DNA of 64,000 bases from Deroplatys truncata. Taxonomy: Eukaryota; Arthropoda; Insecta; Mantodea; Mantidae. Under the pieces are notes generated by a model that saw nothing but the letters and a program-made list of their open reading frames with translations, ran no database searches and was not told the DNA's origin. The translations under genes were made by a program, and so were the position numbers. Shown in pieces: positions 12,092 to 22,914 of the stretch (its first letter is position 1; the number at the start of each line of letters is the position of its first letter). The DNA is taken from assembly GCA_030765065.1 (NCBI GenBank), contig CM060985.1:174428096-174492095 (forward strand), read 5' to 3'.

Positions 12092-12973
12092 AATCTGATG
12101 TGTTACACTCACATGACTTTCTCTACTCTTGTACAATCTATTTTTACAAACGCCTATTCTCCATATGCTTCATGATAATCGAGATATCGAGATGTCAATC
12201 TTATTCGTAATTTTCTTGTAGATGCAAGGGGAATATGGTAGGTTATAAGCGATAGTCAAATATTTTAACGCTGGTTGATATGTGGCGCATTCCATTCTCT
12301 TTGCATGTCCAGGACATAAAAAAATTAATAACGCATTTGAGAAAAAGTATAAGTATTGGAAAATTTAAGGAAATAACAAGCAATATCTCGAAAACGGTTC
12401 ACTCAACAAAAAAAAAATGTATATGACATAAGTTGTGTATTTTAACGCGATCTACATTATTTGTGTAGTAAAATTTTGTCTATCTCTTATGGTTTACCAG
12501 TTATGCAAAAGTCGTTCACAATGAAGAATACTTTTGGAGACATTCCCAGAAAATTCGAGATATACATTTCATTTCTCATAAGAATATCTTAAACATATGA
12601 TATTTTCATTAAAATCGTTATAGCCATTTTTGAGAAAATTAAAATTTTCGAAAAATGTTCCATGTAAAGGGTAGTCTGGGGTGGGGGGATTTTCTTGAAA
12701 ACCTTCGTGTCGCATCTCTGGAAGATACTGAACCTAAATACCAAGTTTGGTGCTTATCCGACTGTTCGTTTTTGAGTTATGCTGTTCACAGACACACAGA
12801 CAGACAGACACACAGACACACAGACAGACACACACACGGACATGTTTCCAAAAATGCTTTTTTTGGATTCAGGAGGTCTCAAAACATGTATTTCCGGTGA
12901 AATCTCGGTATCGAATTTTTGGGTGGAATGCAATACTTCCCCTACTTACTATACGTAGTAGAGAAAGTAAAAA
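12092..12973 (+). repeat. TCTG-family repeat, unit 2 of a nested dimer (reference copy)
   Basis: About 880 bp. It begins TCTGATGTGTTACACTCACA, carries ACTTTCTCTACT about 22 bases in, and ends with the same 12-mer inverted (AGTAGAGAAAGT) about 4 bases from the right end. The terminal repeats are thus inverted but at unequal depth. Just inside the right end TACTA-TACG-TAGTA can fold as a hairpin. A CA/CAGA tract (12791-12837) sits between GTTCACAG and GGACATGTTTCC and varies in length between copies. No protein family is encoded. The layout resembles Helentron-associated (HINE/DINE-1-like) elements; that assignment is inference. Confidence 0.9.
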
Positions 12974-13590
12974 TGAATAACGAATTCCCATTTGAGAAAA
13001 TAAGTATTGAAACATTTAAGGGAATAACAAGCAATATCTCGAAAATGGTTCACTCAACAACAAAAAGTTTATATGACATAAATTGTGTATTTTAACGCGA
13101 TCTACATTTTTTGTGTAGTAAAATTTGTCTATCTCTTATGGTTTACCAGTTATGCAAAAGTCGTTCACAATGAAGAATACTTTTGGAGACATTCCCATAA
13201 AATTCGAGATATACATTTCATTTGTCATGAAAATATCTTAAAAATATGATATTTTAATCAAAATCGTTAGAGCCATTTTTGAGAAAATAAAAATTTTCGA
13301 AAAATCTTCCATGTAAAGGGTAATCTGGGGTGGGGGGATTTTCTTGAAAACTTTTGTGTCGCATCTCTGGAAGATACTGAACCTAAATACCAAGTTTGGT
13401 GTTTATCCGACTGTTGGTTTCTGAGTTATGCTGTTCACAGACAGACACACACACGGACATGTTTCTAAAAATACTTTTTTTGGATTCAGGGGGTCTCAAA
13501 ACATGTATTTCCAGTGAAATCTCGGTATCGAATTTTTGGGTGGAATTCAATACTTCCCCTACTTACTATACGTAGTAGAGAAAGTAAAAA
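12974..13590 (+). repeat. TCTG-family host copy, right part
   Basis: This completes the copy started at 10905. It starts at TGAATAACGAATTCCC and runs to GTAGTAGAGAAAGTAAAAA. Confidence 0.85.
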
Positions 13591-13777
13591 TCTTCGTTTC
13601 TTTGCCAAATTTCAAATACCTACGTTGCTTTAACACTTTTTCTCATAAGTAATGCCATGAGTGAGTTCGATATTGTTGATAATTATCCGACTAATATCGA
13701 ACTCAGATTGGTATTTACTAATACCATTTACTGAATGAAATATTTAGTAAACAATATTAACAAAATGAAAATAATAT

Positions 13778-15252
13778 GAAGGGTCCAGGGAAAAAAACAG
13801 GTAAGTCAATTTTTTCAAGAAATCCCCAAAAATGAATTTTTAATTATAAAGCGGAATGGGTGATTTCTATACAAAAGACTTCTTTCAAACAAAGTGAAAT
13901 ATTAAAGTTTCAGATGTAGTGAACCAAATCAAATGGTGCTTAATGTCTCTTATATCAATAATTCACTCCGACATCACTTTTTTCAGGAAACAAACCAGGC
14001 AGTCACCTGAAACAGAAAGAGAACCAGGCATGTCAGCTATCCGAGATTTTGTTTGTAATTAAGATTGTATTACCTTCATGTAAATACTACTACTTAATAT
14101 TATTATTAAAACCGTGGAAACCCTCAGTTATCTCACAGGTCATCAATTATGTGCCAATGCTTGTAAAAATTTCACTGCTGGTTGATCACAGAATTTCATG
14201 AGACTCATTATATCCTGTTACTTAGCTTTGGAAATATTTAAAAGATCTGCTACCAATACAAAAATGTGTTACATATATTGCATATAAGCAATTTTATCAG
14301 AAAATTTGAAGGGTAGAATAATATTTCTACTAAAATTACCTGAATAGACCAAAGCAGGTAGCTCAAATTCTTCTGACCTCTGTGTTGAAGCACCTTTGTC
14401 AGGCTTTCTTATGATACTGGATACCATCGCTCTGTTATATGTTCAGTAGACGTGGGTGGACAGATGAGGCCCCAATTTCCTTCACGGGTTGGGTCTTAAA
14501 CGGACATTTCAGTACATATTTTTGATCTAAAAATGTTTCCAATCATACACCATTTCCTGACATTCATAACAATGAAAGGCGATGGTTTGGTTCTTGAATT
14601 TGCAATCATGAACTCCTCTGGGGTTTCCATCCTTTGTTTCAAATTCCAAAGACCAACGTTCTTATCACATTCTATGTATGAATGGCCTCGTTTTGGAAAT
14701 GTGATCCTGATGTTTGTCCAGTCATGGATGATATTATGAACCACGTAATTTTTGTTTTGCCCTCCAGCAGAGTCACAAAACACTTGAAGCTCTTCAACCT
14801 CGTCATCAAGATAGTTTTAATGAAATGAAAGAGAAACAAGGCTACCTCTTGGGACCTTTATTTCCAATACCCTCGTGATACACAGAAAGCTGACTGGCCT
14901 GTAGAGAGAATGTGCGTGTTCAATGAATGCATTGATAGCTGACGCTTGTAGTACACGTTGTTGGTACTTATATTCGGTATTGGGACATTTTTAGCAAAAT
15001 TCAAAAAAGTTAATGGCGGGATAGGTCGTACTGCTGTCTGTTGGCGGGCAGATGACTTACCTGGTTCTTTCGTTGGAACAGATTTGCCTGCTCACGCCAA
15101 AACTTAAAGGGCAAACAAATCCATGACTAACCAGTTTCTTTCCCTGTTTCATACACCTAAAAGATTGCTTTTTACATGGAGTATCCAAAGGCATATCAAA
15201 CTCATTTAGAAAAAAAAAGTGACTTACCTGGTTTTTTCCCTGGGCCCTTCAT
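13778..15252 (-). mobile_element. TIR transposon with DUF7869-like remnant
   Basis: The ends are inverted: GAAGGGTCCAGGGAAAAAAA on the left against GAAGGGCCCAGGGAAAAAAC on the reverse strand of the right end, followed on both sides by CAGGTAAGTCA. The flanks read ATAT on the left and ATATA on the right, suggesting a short AT-type target duplication. Further ACTTACCTGGTT-like motifs recur inside the right end (15053-15071), so the subterminal region is repetitive. The minus strand at 14496-14805 encodes EVEELQVFCDSAGGQNKNYV and, after a gap, GHSYIECDKNVGLWNLK. This pattern is found in proteins carrying the DUF7869 domain. The rest of the coding region is decayed. The superfamily is not clear to me. 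Confidence 0.7.
14496..14805 (-). pseudogene. DUF7869-like protein fragment inside a TIR element
   Basis: An open stretch with two recognisable cores: FCDSAGGQNKN (an acidic/glycine/asparagine block that looks like part of an active site) and GHSYIECDK, with the spacing I associate with DUF7869 proteins. It has no start codon of its own that I trust. It is only a piece, because coding signal stops at the downstream stop and upstream of 14805. Proteins of this group are common in arthropod and cnidarian genomes and are suspected to be transposon-derived; that is general knowledge rather than something visible here. Confidence 0.55.
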
Positions 15253-15489
15253 ATAGGTGCTTTATATAATACAATCTGAGTTAATTGCATACCAATACCA
15301 ATCACGGCCTTCTACATATGTTCTTTAAGAACGTTGTGTTCGTTTCTTTAGCTTGCAAATCAGAAACAATTACGAATGAGTACGAAAATTTTCAAACAAT
15401 TGCGAATCAGGCGCAACAATCTCATTTCGACAATATTTCAGTGATAGTCTTTCATTATTGGTTCAAACTGACGCGAACTGTGAATTGGA

Positions 15490-17900
15490 CTGGCTAGCAT
15501 TGAATGCCTGGCCCACGAAGTAAACAATCTTTTAAACGTACCCGAAAAATTAGCCGGTGACTTCAATGCCAAACATCCACGTTGGCATTGCGGCCGCAGG
15601 GGGATGCCAGAGGCAATGCAATAATTCGCCTGATTGACGCGGAGCCACTGCTTCAAGTGTAGGGTCCCTGGCAACCCACACATCATCCGCGAGGTGGAGG
15701 ACTGTCTTCAGTCATCGACTTCGCGATCACCAAACAACTCCCATATCATCTCACCCTCACGTCAATCAACGCACTACATTCCGACCATAATCCCGTGTTG
15801 GCAGAAATAAACACTAGGGTTGCCAGCCACGACCCCATGGGTAGGCGTTAGGAATTGCCTTCGCACTTCCATACCACCGAACCCCAGAATTACAGATATC
15901 CCATCCTTGGAGGAGCGGTCTCTTCATTCACCTCCATAGTGACGCAAACTGCACACAACCTTACAGTATTTGCTCCAGCCCCCCTATATCCTGACGTCCT
16001 TCCAGTGGACCTAGTGGTTCTCATCCGCCGTTCCTGGGCTGCACGGAGACTCTACCAGCGTCACCGCACGCCGCACAATCGGGCGCTCCTGCGGCGTCTA
16101 CGCCGACAGGTCCGTCTCCGCCTGCGCGAGCACCATGTGCAAGCGTGGGAGGATACGATGACCAGACTGCGTATCGATTGTGGCGACGTGTGGAGGATTG
16201 CAAAAAGCCTCCGAAACCGTCGAGGCCAATACACCTCACCTCTCCAAGGCACCCAAGGCCTCGCCTATGAACCCCAGGCCAAAGCAAATGTGTTCGCCGA
16301 TTATCTTGAACGTACCTTACGTCCGAGAGAGGATCCCCCAGGACGACATCTTTTCCGAACACGTTCGTCGGGAGGTACGCCGATACATTCGGAGCCCTCG
16401 GACGACGCGGATCGGCTATTCATCATTCGCCCGAGTGAGCTCCATGGCGCACTCCTGCGTCTCAACCCCAAGAAGGCGGCCGGACCTGACGGCCTAACCC
16501 CCCTCATGCTCCGGCACCTTCCCTTTAACGCCGTGTTCTTTCTTACCCGAGTATTCAACATGTGTCTCACTCTGGGTCACTTTCCACGAGAGTGGCGAGA
16601 GGCCCGGGTGATATGCATCTCGAAACCGGGGAAAGATCCGGTACATCCTTCAAACTACCGATCCATCAGTCTCCTTCCAACCCTCTCGAAAGTTTTCGAA
16701 AGGATGATCCTCAACCGCTTGTCCCCATTTTTGGGAGACATTCAAGCCATCCTGGACCACCAGTTTGGATTTCGTCCTGGGCATTCGACATCTCAGCAGC
16801 TGCTGCGTGTGGTGGAGACGGCCGCCCTGGGTTTCCAGGAGGGTTGCTTCACCGCCGCGGTGTCGCTGGATGTAGAAAAGCTCTTCTCAACGACGGGTCT
16901 CCTGTACAAACTTATCCACCTGGGATTATCAACACAGGTTAACAACATAATACACAGTTTTCTACGACACTGAACATTTAAAGTTTCAGTTGCGGGGAAA
17001 ACATCTACACTTGGGCCAGTCAGAGGCGGAGTCCCTGAAGGCTCTGTACTATCCCCACGCTTTTCAGCGTCTTCATGGCAGATCTTCCAACACAGCAGCA
17101 AGTCGAAATGGCCCAGTATGCTGACGATGTGCTGCTGTACTGCTCAAACAAAAACCTACTCAGAGCCTTCAACCCAATACAAAGACACCTCCGCCTCATC
17201 CAGCAGTGTGCCGAAGTTGGCGCATGTCCGTTAACGCGGACAAGAGCCACGCCTTGCTGCTAACAAAGCGCCACATCCCCGCAGACTGCCCCACACTTCA
17301 ATTCCGAGGCCGAAGTATTGAATGGAGGAATTCTATAACCTACCTGGGAGTAAAGTTGGATAAGGGTCTAACTTTTCGCGAGCACATCCGAGACCTCTCG
17401 GCCCGGGCGCAGGGGGCGATTGCCTCCTTGTACCCGATGCTGAGATGCGGGATGCTTGTTCGCCTAAAGATACACCTTTTCCGAGGCCTGGTAGTCCCCC
17501 TCATGTTGTACGCCTGCGAGGTCTGGGGCATGGCCGCAGACAGCTGGTTGCTATGGCTACAACGGGCGCAGAATGGGGGACTCCGGTCATTCTACTCTGT
17601 CGGCCGCGCCTTCCCCGTGAGATTACTACACGAAGCCTCATCTTTTCCATATTTGGAAGATGAAATTAGGCGCCAGGCTAATAAATTTTACGCCAGTTTA
17701 CCAAACCATCGGAGTATCCTGGTCAGATCACTTGGGGATTACAACCCTAGAAATCGGCGTCATCGGGTTCCCCGCAAGGCATGTGGGCACACAGATAACC
17801 AAGGAGTTACACCAACAGCAGCTAAAGCTGAACTCCATAGTAATCCTACCCAAGAGATGATTGGTCTCAAAATTCAATCCCAACCAAAGAAATTGATAAA
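15490..17900 (+). mobile_element. Jockey-type LINE, 5' truncated, frameshifted
   Basis: The plus strand carries, in order, the end of an AP-endonuclease domain and a reverse transcriptase. The endonuclease part (15540-15810) shows AGDFNAKHPRWHC and ends in SDHNPVLAEI, a conserved EEP-family signature. The RT (15855-16973) has LNPKKAAGPDGLTPLMLRHL, KPGKDPVHPSNYRSISLLP and the fingers block FGFRPGHSTSQQLL. Motif A is damaged: SLDVEKLFS replaces the usual D..xxFD pattern. After a frame change the catalytic YADD is at 17117-17128, and after another the C-terminal part (17206-17790) includes ITYLGVKLDKGLTFREHI and a Y..EVWG block. Coding ends just before a (CA)n tract. At least two frameshifts and a stop make it inactive. 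Related fragments lie at 54.5-57.1 kb. Confidence 0.9.
15855..16973 (+). pseudogene. Jockey-type reverse transcriptase, main open frame
   Basis: A 372-codon frame covering the RT thumb-proximal N-terminal region through motif A. The GC content and codon use differ sharply from the surrounding AT-rich DNA, as expected for a recently inserted LINE. It stops before the YADD box, which continues in another frame at 17075. The first ~80 codons may not be native, because the true frame enters from the endonuclease upstream. Confidence 0.85.
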
Positions 17901-17902
17901 CA

Positions 17903-17903
17903 C

Positions 17904-17966
<63 letters not shown>
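17903..17966 (+). repeat. (CA)n microsatellite
   Basis: About 32 CA dinucleotides, starting after CACACCCACC. It lies at the 3' side of the jockey LINE and may have grown from its tail. The open frames running through it are artefacts. Confidence 0.95.
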
Positions 17967-17967
<1 letters not shown>

Positions 17968-18654
17968 CAGGGTGCAGAAGGGTCGCTGCATCCTAACAGC
18001 CAGCTCGAGGAGCTACATGCTTCCTCCCTTCTTCCATTACTACCTAAAACTAAACCGTCATCCTTAACCATCATTTTCCTACTGAAAATAATCACCCTGT
18101 GGTTAAACCCTGATGAGAGTAGGCACACAGCAAAAATTCACTCGGGCTAAAACTTAGCCTGCCAGCAGCCAGTCAAGTTTGGTTCTGTACGATATTGGTG
18201 GGGCTTTGGTTTCTTAATGTTATTTGAAATTCTACTAGAGTAAAGCGGCGGTTGATGACTGTTACCTTCCGCAATTCGCTGTTACTATGCTAACACATCT
18301 TGTGAATTTGGTATTTAATAGTTTAATTTAAAGTTAACGGAAAACATAATTGATTTTAAAAGAGTTTGCATTATTTTCTAACCATTTACAACATCCATAG
18401 GCATTTTCTTCGCCATTAAACAGATATTTATGTAACTATAAAACGATTTTGTGAATGAAGATTGATTATAATATTCAAAGTTTTTAAATTTTAAACTTTC
18501 CATGCCTAAAATCTGCTATGTAACGCTCATATGGCTTTCTACGTCCATTGTTATTTATTTTCATAACTTCTGCGAACTATAGATCTAGTTACAATATATT
18601 TTGAATTAAGAATTATTGCAGTAATTGTCGCCTGGGACAACACTCATCTAAGAC
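17967..18654. other. LINE 3' flank and AT-rich spacer
   Basis: The first ~200 bases are moderately GC-rich and may be LINE 3' UTR, with an uncertain boundary. From about 18180 it is AT-rich with no supported feature. Confidence 0.4.
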
Positions 18655-18800
18655 TGCCTCTGTGGTCTCGCGGTTAGCATGCTAGCGCCGGTTTCGATTC
18701 CTGACTGGAGGGTCGGAAGTTTTCTTTAGCCAGGATTATACTCCACCCTCCCTGGAGTCTGGGAATGTGAATTTAAAGTAAAACGAGTGAGCATCGTGTG
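18655..18800 (+). mobile_element. tRNA-headed SINE fragment
   Basis: It contains a promoter-like A box (GTGGTCTCGCGGTTAGCATG) and a B box (GGTTTCGATTCC) with tRNA-like spacing, followed by a non-tRNA body. It lacks a foldable acceptor stem, so it is a SINE head and not a tRNA gene. Confidence 0.7.
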
Positions 18801-18887
18801 TATGTAGGTAAACAAGCAGGTAGATGCGTGAGTGAGAAAGGTCATCTCAAATACTTGATAATTCATTTTACCTTTCATTTTTGTTGT

Positions 18888-19000
18888 AGACGGACATGGC
18901 CTATAAAACACTTTCTAATTTCATTTCATAAATTACTAAAAAATGAAACTGGCTTTATAAAGCCCTTGTGCTTGAATACGTACACACTGGACTTATAAAA
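18888..19000 (+). repeat. Short dispersed repeat, shared with 40266-40365
   Basis: Both copies read ACGGACATGG.CTATAAAACA, then CTTTCTAATTT, a run ending in CATAAA, and later a TATAAA(A) block. About 100 bp long, of unknown class. Confidence 0.6.
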
Positions 19001-19257
19001 GAACAAGAAGGCCTCGAGTTTCAGTTGAAAATGCCATCGAATAGAAAATAGTTGTTGTTACTACACAGAATATTGATATGAAGTAAAACAAATGAAGCGG
19101 ATATTTAATTCCAAGCAATATGTATGGTCACGATTTAGTAACTAAGATACAGCAAAACAAATGAGAATCGAATCCGCCAATGCGAACATATTTTAGTAAG
19201 CCTCAAATAGAAGCTTTTTGTAAAGTTTAACGCCGTTTAACCTGATAGGCAATATCG

Positions 19258-19432
19258 GACAATGAATGAATGAGACGCTCAAATAAGCCCAGGACCTCTA
19301 GAGCTTAAAGTGATCCGACACTGATCCTCTGAGGATAGGGAAAACCCCGGAAGAAGCCGGTAACTCTCCCTAACCGAGATTTGAACCCGGGAGCTCTTGA
19401 AGGCACACATGCTACCCCACACCGCAGAAACG
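19258..19432 (-). mobile_element. tRNA-headed SINE, minus strand
   Basis: On the minus strand it starts GTGTGGGGTAGCATGTGTGC (A box) and continues to the B box GGGTTCAAATC. A body containing CCGGGGTTTTCCC and a tail with GGATCA follow. The head matches the general arthropod tRNA-SINE plan. Confidence 0.75.
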
Positions 19433-19775
19433 GCAAAGAAAGCTTTATTTTATTTCCTTTGTGTGTTATAAACAAGATCATTAGCAGGGTAAGTTAAAAT
19501 ATTGTACAAAGAGAGGAAATTGTGTCAGCTAAAATTAGAAATCAATCAACCCATATTTTATAATTAACAAGTGACAGTATTATTTTTCTCGATGGTTGCA
19601 GAGGTTAACTTGGCAGCCTGGGAGTGGGGAATACTCATATTCACCAGCTTCACCTCCATTTCATTGAATATGTTAAGGGTTCTGTATTACGTACAGGTTT
19701 AATTTTATTAATTGACTATCGGAGACCAAACAGAGGGCATAAAGATTTAAACTGTCATCTTTTGCAATTATCTAA

Positions 19776-21418
19776 AAAATCTTATGTGTTACATTCACAT
19801 GACTTTCTCATCCCTCTGTCGCTTATTAGTGGGTATACAAATTATTCTTACGAAAGTTTATTTTCCTGTCTACTTCATTTTAATCCAAATAAACCTTTAC
19901 AGTAATAGCTACATTACACGTTTCGTTATAGACACAAAGAGAACAGCGACAGTCAAATGTTTAACAACTGCACGCTATATGCTGCCTTAAAATTCCATAC
20001 TGTTTCCATGACATCGCGAGAAACAACTGAAACAGGACTTTAAAAGAATGGCTATGTGTTGATCTATTCGAACCATAAATAACGTATATCTCCAAAATAG
20101 CTGGTACCATAAAAAAGTTATTTGAAATAAATTATGTGCTTTAAAGAGGTCTACATTAGTTGTATAGTACGTTTTCCTCTGTCCCTTAACGTTTTCAGTT
20201 ATACGAGATCATACAAAACTCCTTTCGAATGAAAAGGACTTCACAAGTTATTCCCAGAAAAATTTTATTTGTTATGTAAATATCTTTAATATATGGTATT
20301 TTAATCAAAATCGTTAGATCCATTTTTTAGAAAATAAAACATTTCGAAAAAGCTTCCATATAAAGGGTAGTTTGGCGTGGGAGGGATTTCCTTGAAAATA
20401 TTCGTGTCACATCCTTGGAAGGTACTGAACCTAAATACAAGTTTGGTATTTACCCGACTTTTGATTTAGATGTTTACAGTCACTTAAGGCTGGTTCACAA
20501 CCAACGAGAACGGTAACCAGAACGAGAACGGGAAAGTTGAAATACATGTATTCAAATGGGAGTGTTCACAACCGACGGGAAGCCTTCCCGGGCCCCGGGA
20601 ACAGGAAGAAGAGTTGCCCAACTTTTAATTTACTCGTTCTCGTTCCCGGGCACGGCATATTAGATCCCTATTGTGCATATTAGACTCTTCACTCTAGAGG
20701 TTATTCTAAGCGGCCGTGACATGAAACAGCCACTATGCTCTCTATAGTCGCAAGTTGGAAACATGAAACTGGAAGGAATTAGTAGTAAATGTGCTTCTTA
20801 ACCTCATCCCGACACCCGCAAATCTAATCAGCGTTGGTTCCTCTGGTGAAGGGGTCATTTGTAGTTTGTTTATATGCAACTCAAAACTGGCTATTACCTA
20901 AAAAAATGGAAAAAGCTACAAAGAACAGCTAAATCGGTGCAAATGAAAAAAGAATAAACAATTTTAATGTATGCCATTAAATAAAGGAATGAAAGTTTGG
21001 CATAAGTAGAGGGATCGGAAATGTAATCAATATGCATTTAGATAATGTTTACTCTATCGAATTTTGACGTTGGCTTGGCTAAATTGGAAGTAGGTGAAAA
21101 AATGTCATTGGTAAGTTAAAAACAAATGAAATCCCAATGCGCAAAATCGACTTTCACTTTGTGATCGATATGCATTCCCATTCTTGTTACCGGGCTGTTG
21201 TGAATCAAAATTTCTTGCTTCCCATTCTCGTTTCCGTTCTGGTTACCGTTACCGGGTGGTTGTGAACTAGCCTTTAATCTCTCTCTCTCTTACACACGCA
21301 CACACACACACGTGGACCTTTTTCTAAAAATGTTTTTTTTAGTCAGGGAGCGTGAAAACACACATTTCCGGTAAAATCTCGCTATCAAATTTTTGCGTGG
21401 AATAGAATACCTTCTCTA
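19776..21418 (+). repeat. TCTG-family repeat (older subfamily) split by a MITE
   Basis: The left part runs from TCTTATGTGTTACATTCACA to the TTTACAGTCAC block at 20483. The right part resumes at 21275 with a CA tract and runs to TTTGCGTGGAATAGAATACC at 21411. The 20484-21274 segment between them is a separate inverted-repeat element. The right end is cut by the mariner element that begins at the next TA. Confidence 0.8.
20484..21274. mobile_element. TTA/TTAA-flanked MITE, copy 1
   Basis: The ends are inverted: GGCTGGTTCACAACC left and GGCTAGTTCACAACC on the reverse strand of the right end. Left flank is TTAA and right flank TTTAA, which fits either a TTAA (piggyBac-like) or TTA (Harbinger-like) target. 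The subterminal regions are rich in GAACGAGAACG-type repeats. No coding capacity. An inverted relative lies at 59387-60112. Confidence 0.8.
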
Positions 21419-21421
21419 GTA

Positions 21422-22070
21422 CGAGGGCTATTTTTTCAACCTCCGATGGGTCATAATTAATAGATAAGAGTACATGACCAAATAAATTTATTACCAAATG
21501 TTAGATACAAATGTGTTTACATAATCGCCATTAAGGTTGAGGCATTTGTCATACCTGTGACAAGCTTTTCGTTCCCCTCTGCACAGTATGTTGCCGCCAG
21601 TGAGTTAAGATAAGTACGGACGTTGGTTTGAAGGACTTCATCATTCTCGAACTTCCGCCCTCCCAACCACTTTTTCAGTCCAGGGAAGAGGCGAAAATCA
21701 CTCGGCGCCAAATCAGGGCTTACGGCGGGTGGTTGAACACGTATCATCAAAATTCCTGAAGAATTTGTTGGGTGATACGAGCACTGTGAGGGCGAGCATT
21801 GTCATTAAGCAAGACAACCCCAGACGTCAGCTTGCCTCTTCGTTTGTTCTCCGCAGTCGTCGTAACGTCTCGCAAACGACGCAACTCACATTTGGCGGGA
21901 GAGTCAATCGTAGCGGCCATGTTTTCGTGCCAAAAATGGCATGGTGAAGTTGGCTGTGGCTGAGGGTAGAGTGGGGGACATGCGCAGTCGCCCTCCACGC
22001 ACAAACAGTTTCCACCGCTCGTGTGGTTGCGCTCCTGGGCGATCGGAGGTTGAAAAAAGTATAGTCCTCG
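21422..22070 (-). mobile_element. Mariner element with internal deletions
   Basis: The 649-bp element is flanked by TA (21420-21421 and 22071-22072). Its inverted ends are CGAGGGCTATTTTTTCAACC on the left and CGAGGACTATACTTTTTTCA on the reverse of the right. The minus strand retains LNDNARPHSARITQQILQEF, with the second catalytic aspartate, and SPDLAPSDFRLFPGLKKWL, with the third aspartate of a DD34D mariner. The N-terminal HTH and first aspartate are missing and a frame change separates the two blocks. It is non-autonomous. Confidence 0.88.
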
Positions 22071-22072
22071 TA

Positions 22073-22425
22073 AAAACTACTCGGCCATTCTGATAAAGGA
22101 TTCTTCCACCACCAAAGGGTGTGTATGGACTGTGCAGCGTTTCCTGAACTTGGAAGACTGTCGGGGGAGGTTAAGGAAGTCAGACGTTCTACCGATATTT
22201 CACGTCATTTTGTGTGAATATTAGAGGATTTTTCATCCGTTATTAGGAATAGCAGAGGCTGTATGAAATTACTATTGCAAGGGTTAAAGGGGAGGATTCA
22301 CTATAAAACTGTTTTCATCATTGTACAGTGATTTCATAAAGAACGGGGGGAGGTAATGGAATTAATAAAATCACCACCCGAGTTTAAAAAGCTACCCTGC
22401 AATAAGCCAGCTAGTTTCTCTGTAA
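22073..22425. other. Spacer, nothing recognised
   Basis: Mixed composition with no supported exon or repeat. Confidence 0.35.
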
Positions 22426-22429
22426 GGCT

Positions 22430-22890
22430 CCGAGCGACGTGGCACTGTGGTAACGTGTGCGACTGGCATTCGAGAGCTCCCCGGCGATCGCCCCCTCTGA
22501 CCTATGGGTTTGTCATGGTTTCTCGCGTCGGCAGGCGAATGCTGCCCTGGTTCATCCTCTACCACGACTCTCCTGCCCCAATTTCCTTCGTTGTTATCTG
22601 TTTCAGGGCTGTAGGACCGGGCGACGCTGACGGCGGGTTGCGGTTGTGCGCTCTTAGAGGTTCCTTCTTAACGTCGCTGTGGGGACTGCTAGTTAGGTCT
22701 CTCCTCCGAGTGGGCCCCGCCCTGAGGGACTGTTGGGGGAGCCTCTGGCTTGTGGGTGGAGACATTAAGAACCCCGTTTGTGCTTGCGCCCGTCGTCATC
22801 CGGAGCTGGGTCTCTCCCTTCATCCCTCCCTCACGGTAGAAGCACTGTGTGCGTACGTTTTAGGGCAGGTTGTAACCAGGTGTGTTATTA
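22430..22890 (+). mobile_element. GC-rich long SINE (type b), copy 1
   Basis: It starts with a decayed tRNA-like head (GTGGCACTGTGGTAACGTGT, then GCATTCGAGAGC) and continues into CCCCCTCTGACC and a ~350-bp tail with CTGTTTCAGGGCTGTAGGAC. The tail recurs at 60467-61110 (plus) and 61480-61700 (minus). The B-box segment is deleted. It ends about 25 bases before the first recognised ankyrin-gene exon, so it occupies the immediate upstream intron or promoter. Confidence 0.75.
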
Positions 22891-22914
22891 AGTGTTGTAT
22901 AACTTAGTTTTCAG

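Noticed and set aside
12092-12973. Canonical Helitron ends for the TCTG family
   Set aside because: The left end starts TC after an A, but the right end lacks CTRR, so only the Helentron-like variant is proposed.
17728-18128. Val/Cys- or Thr/His-repeat proteins around 17.9 kb
   Set aside because: They are translations of the (CA)n microsatellite.
21410-22072. An intact mariner gene
   Set aside because: Only the second and third catalytic blocks remain, in different frames; the 649-bp element is too short for a full transposase.
22356-22907. 183-codon open frame just upstream of the ankyrin exon
   Set aside because: It lies in a long SINE that recurs at 60-62 kb. The frame is not conserved between copies.
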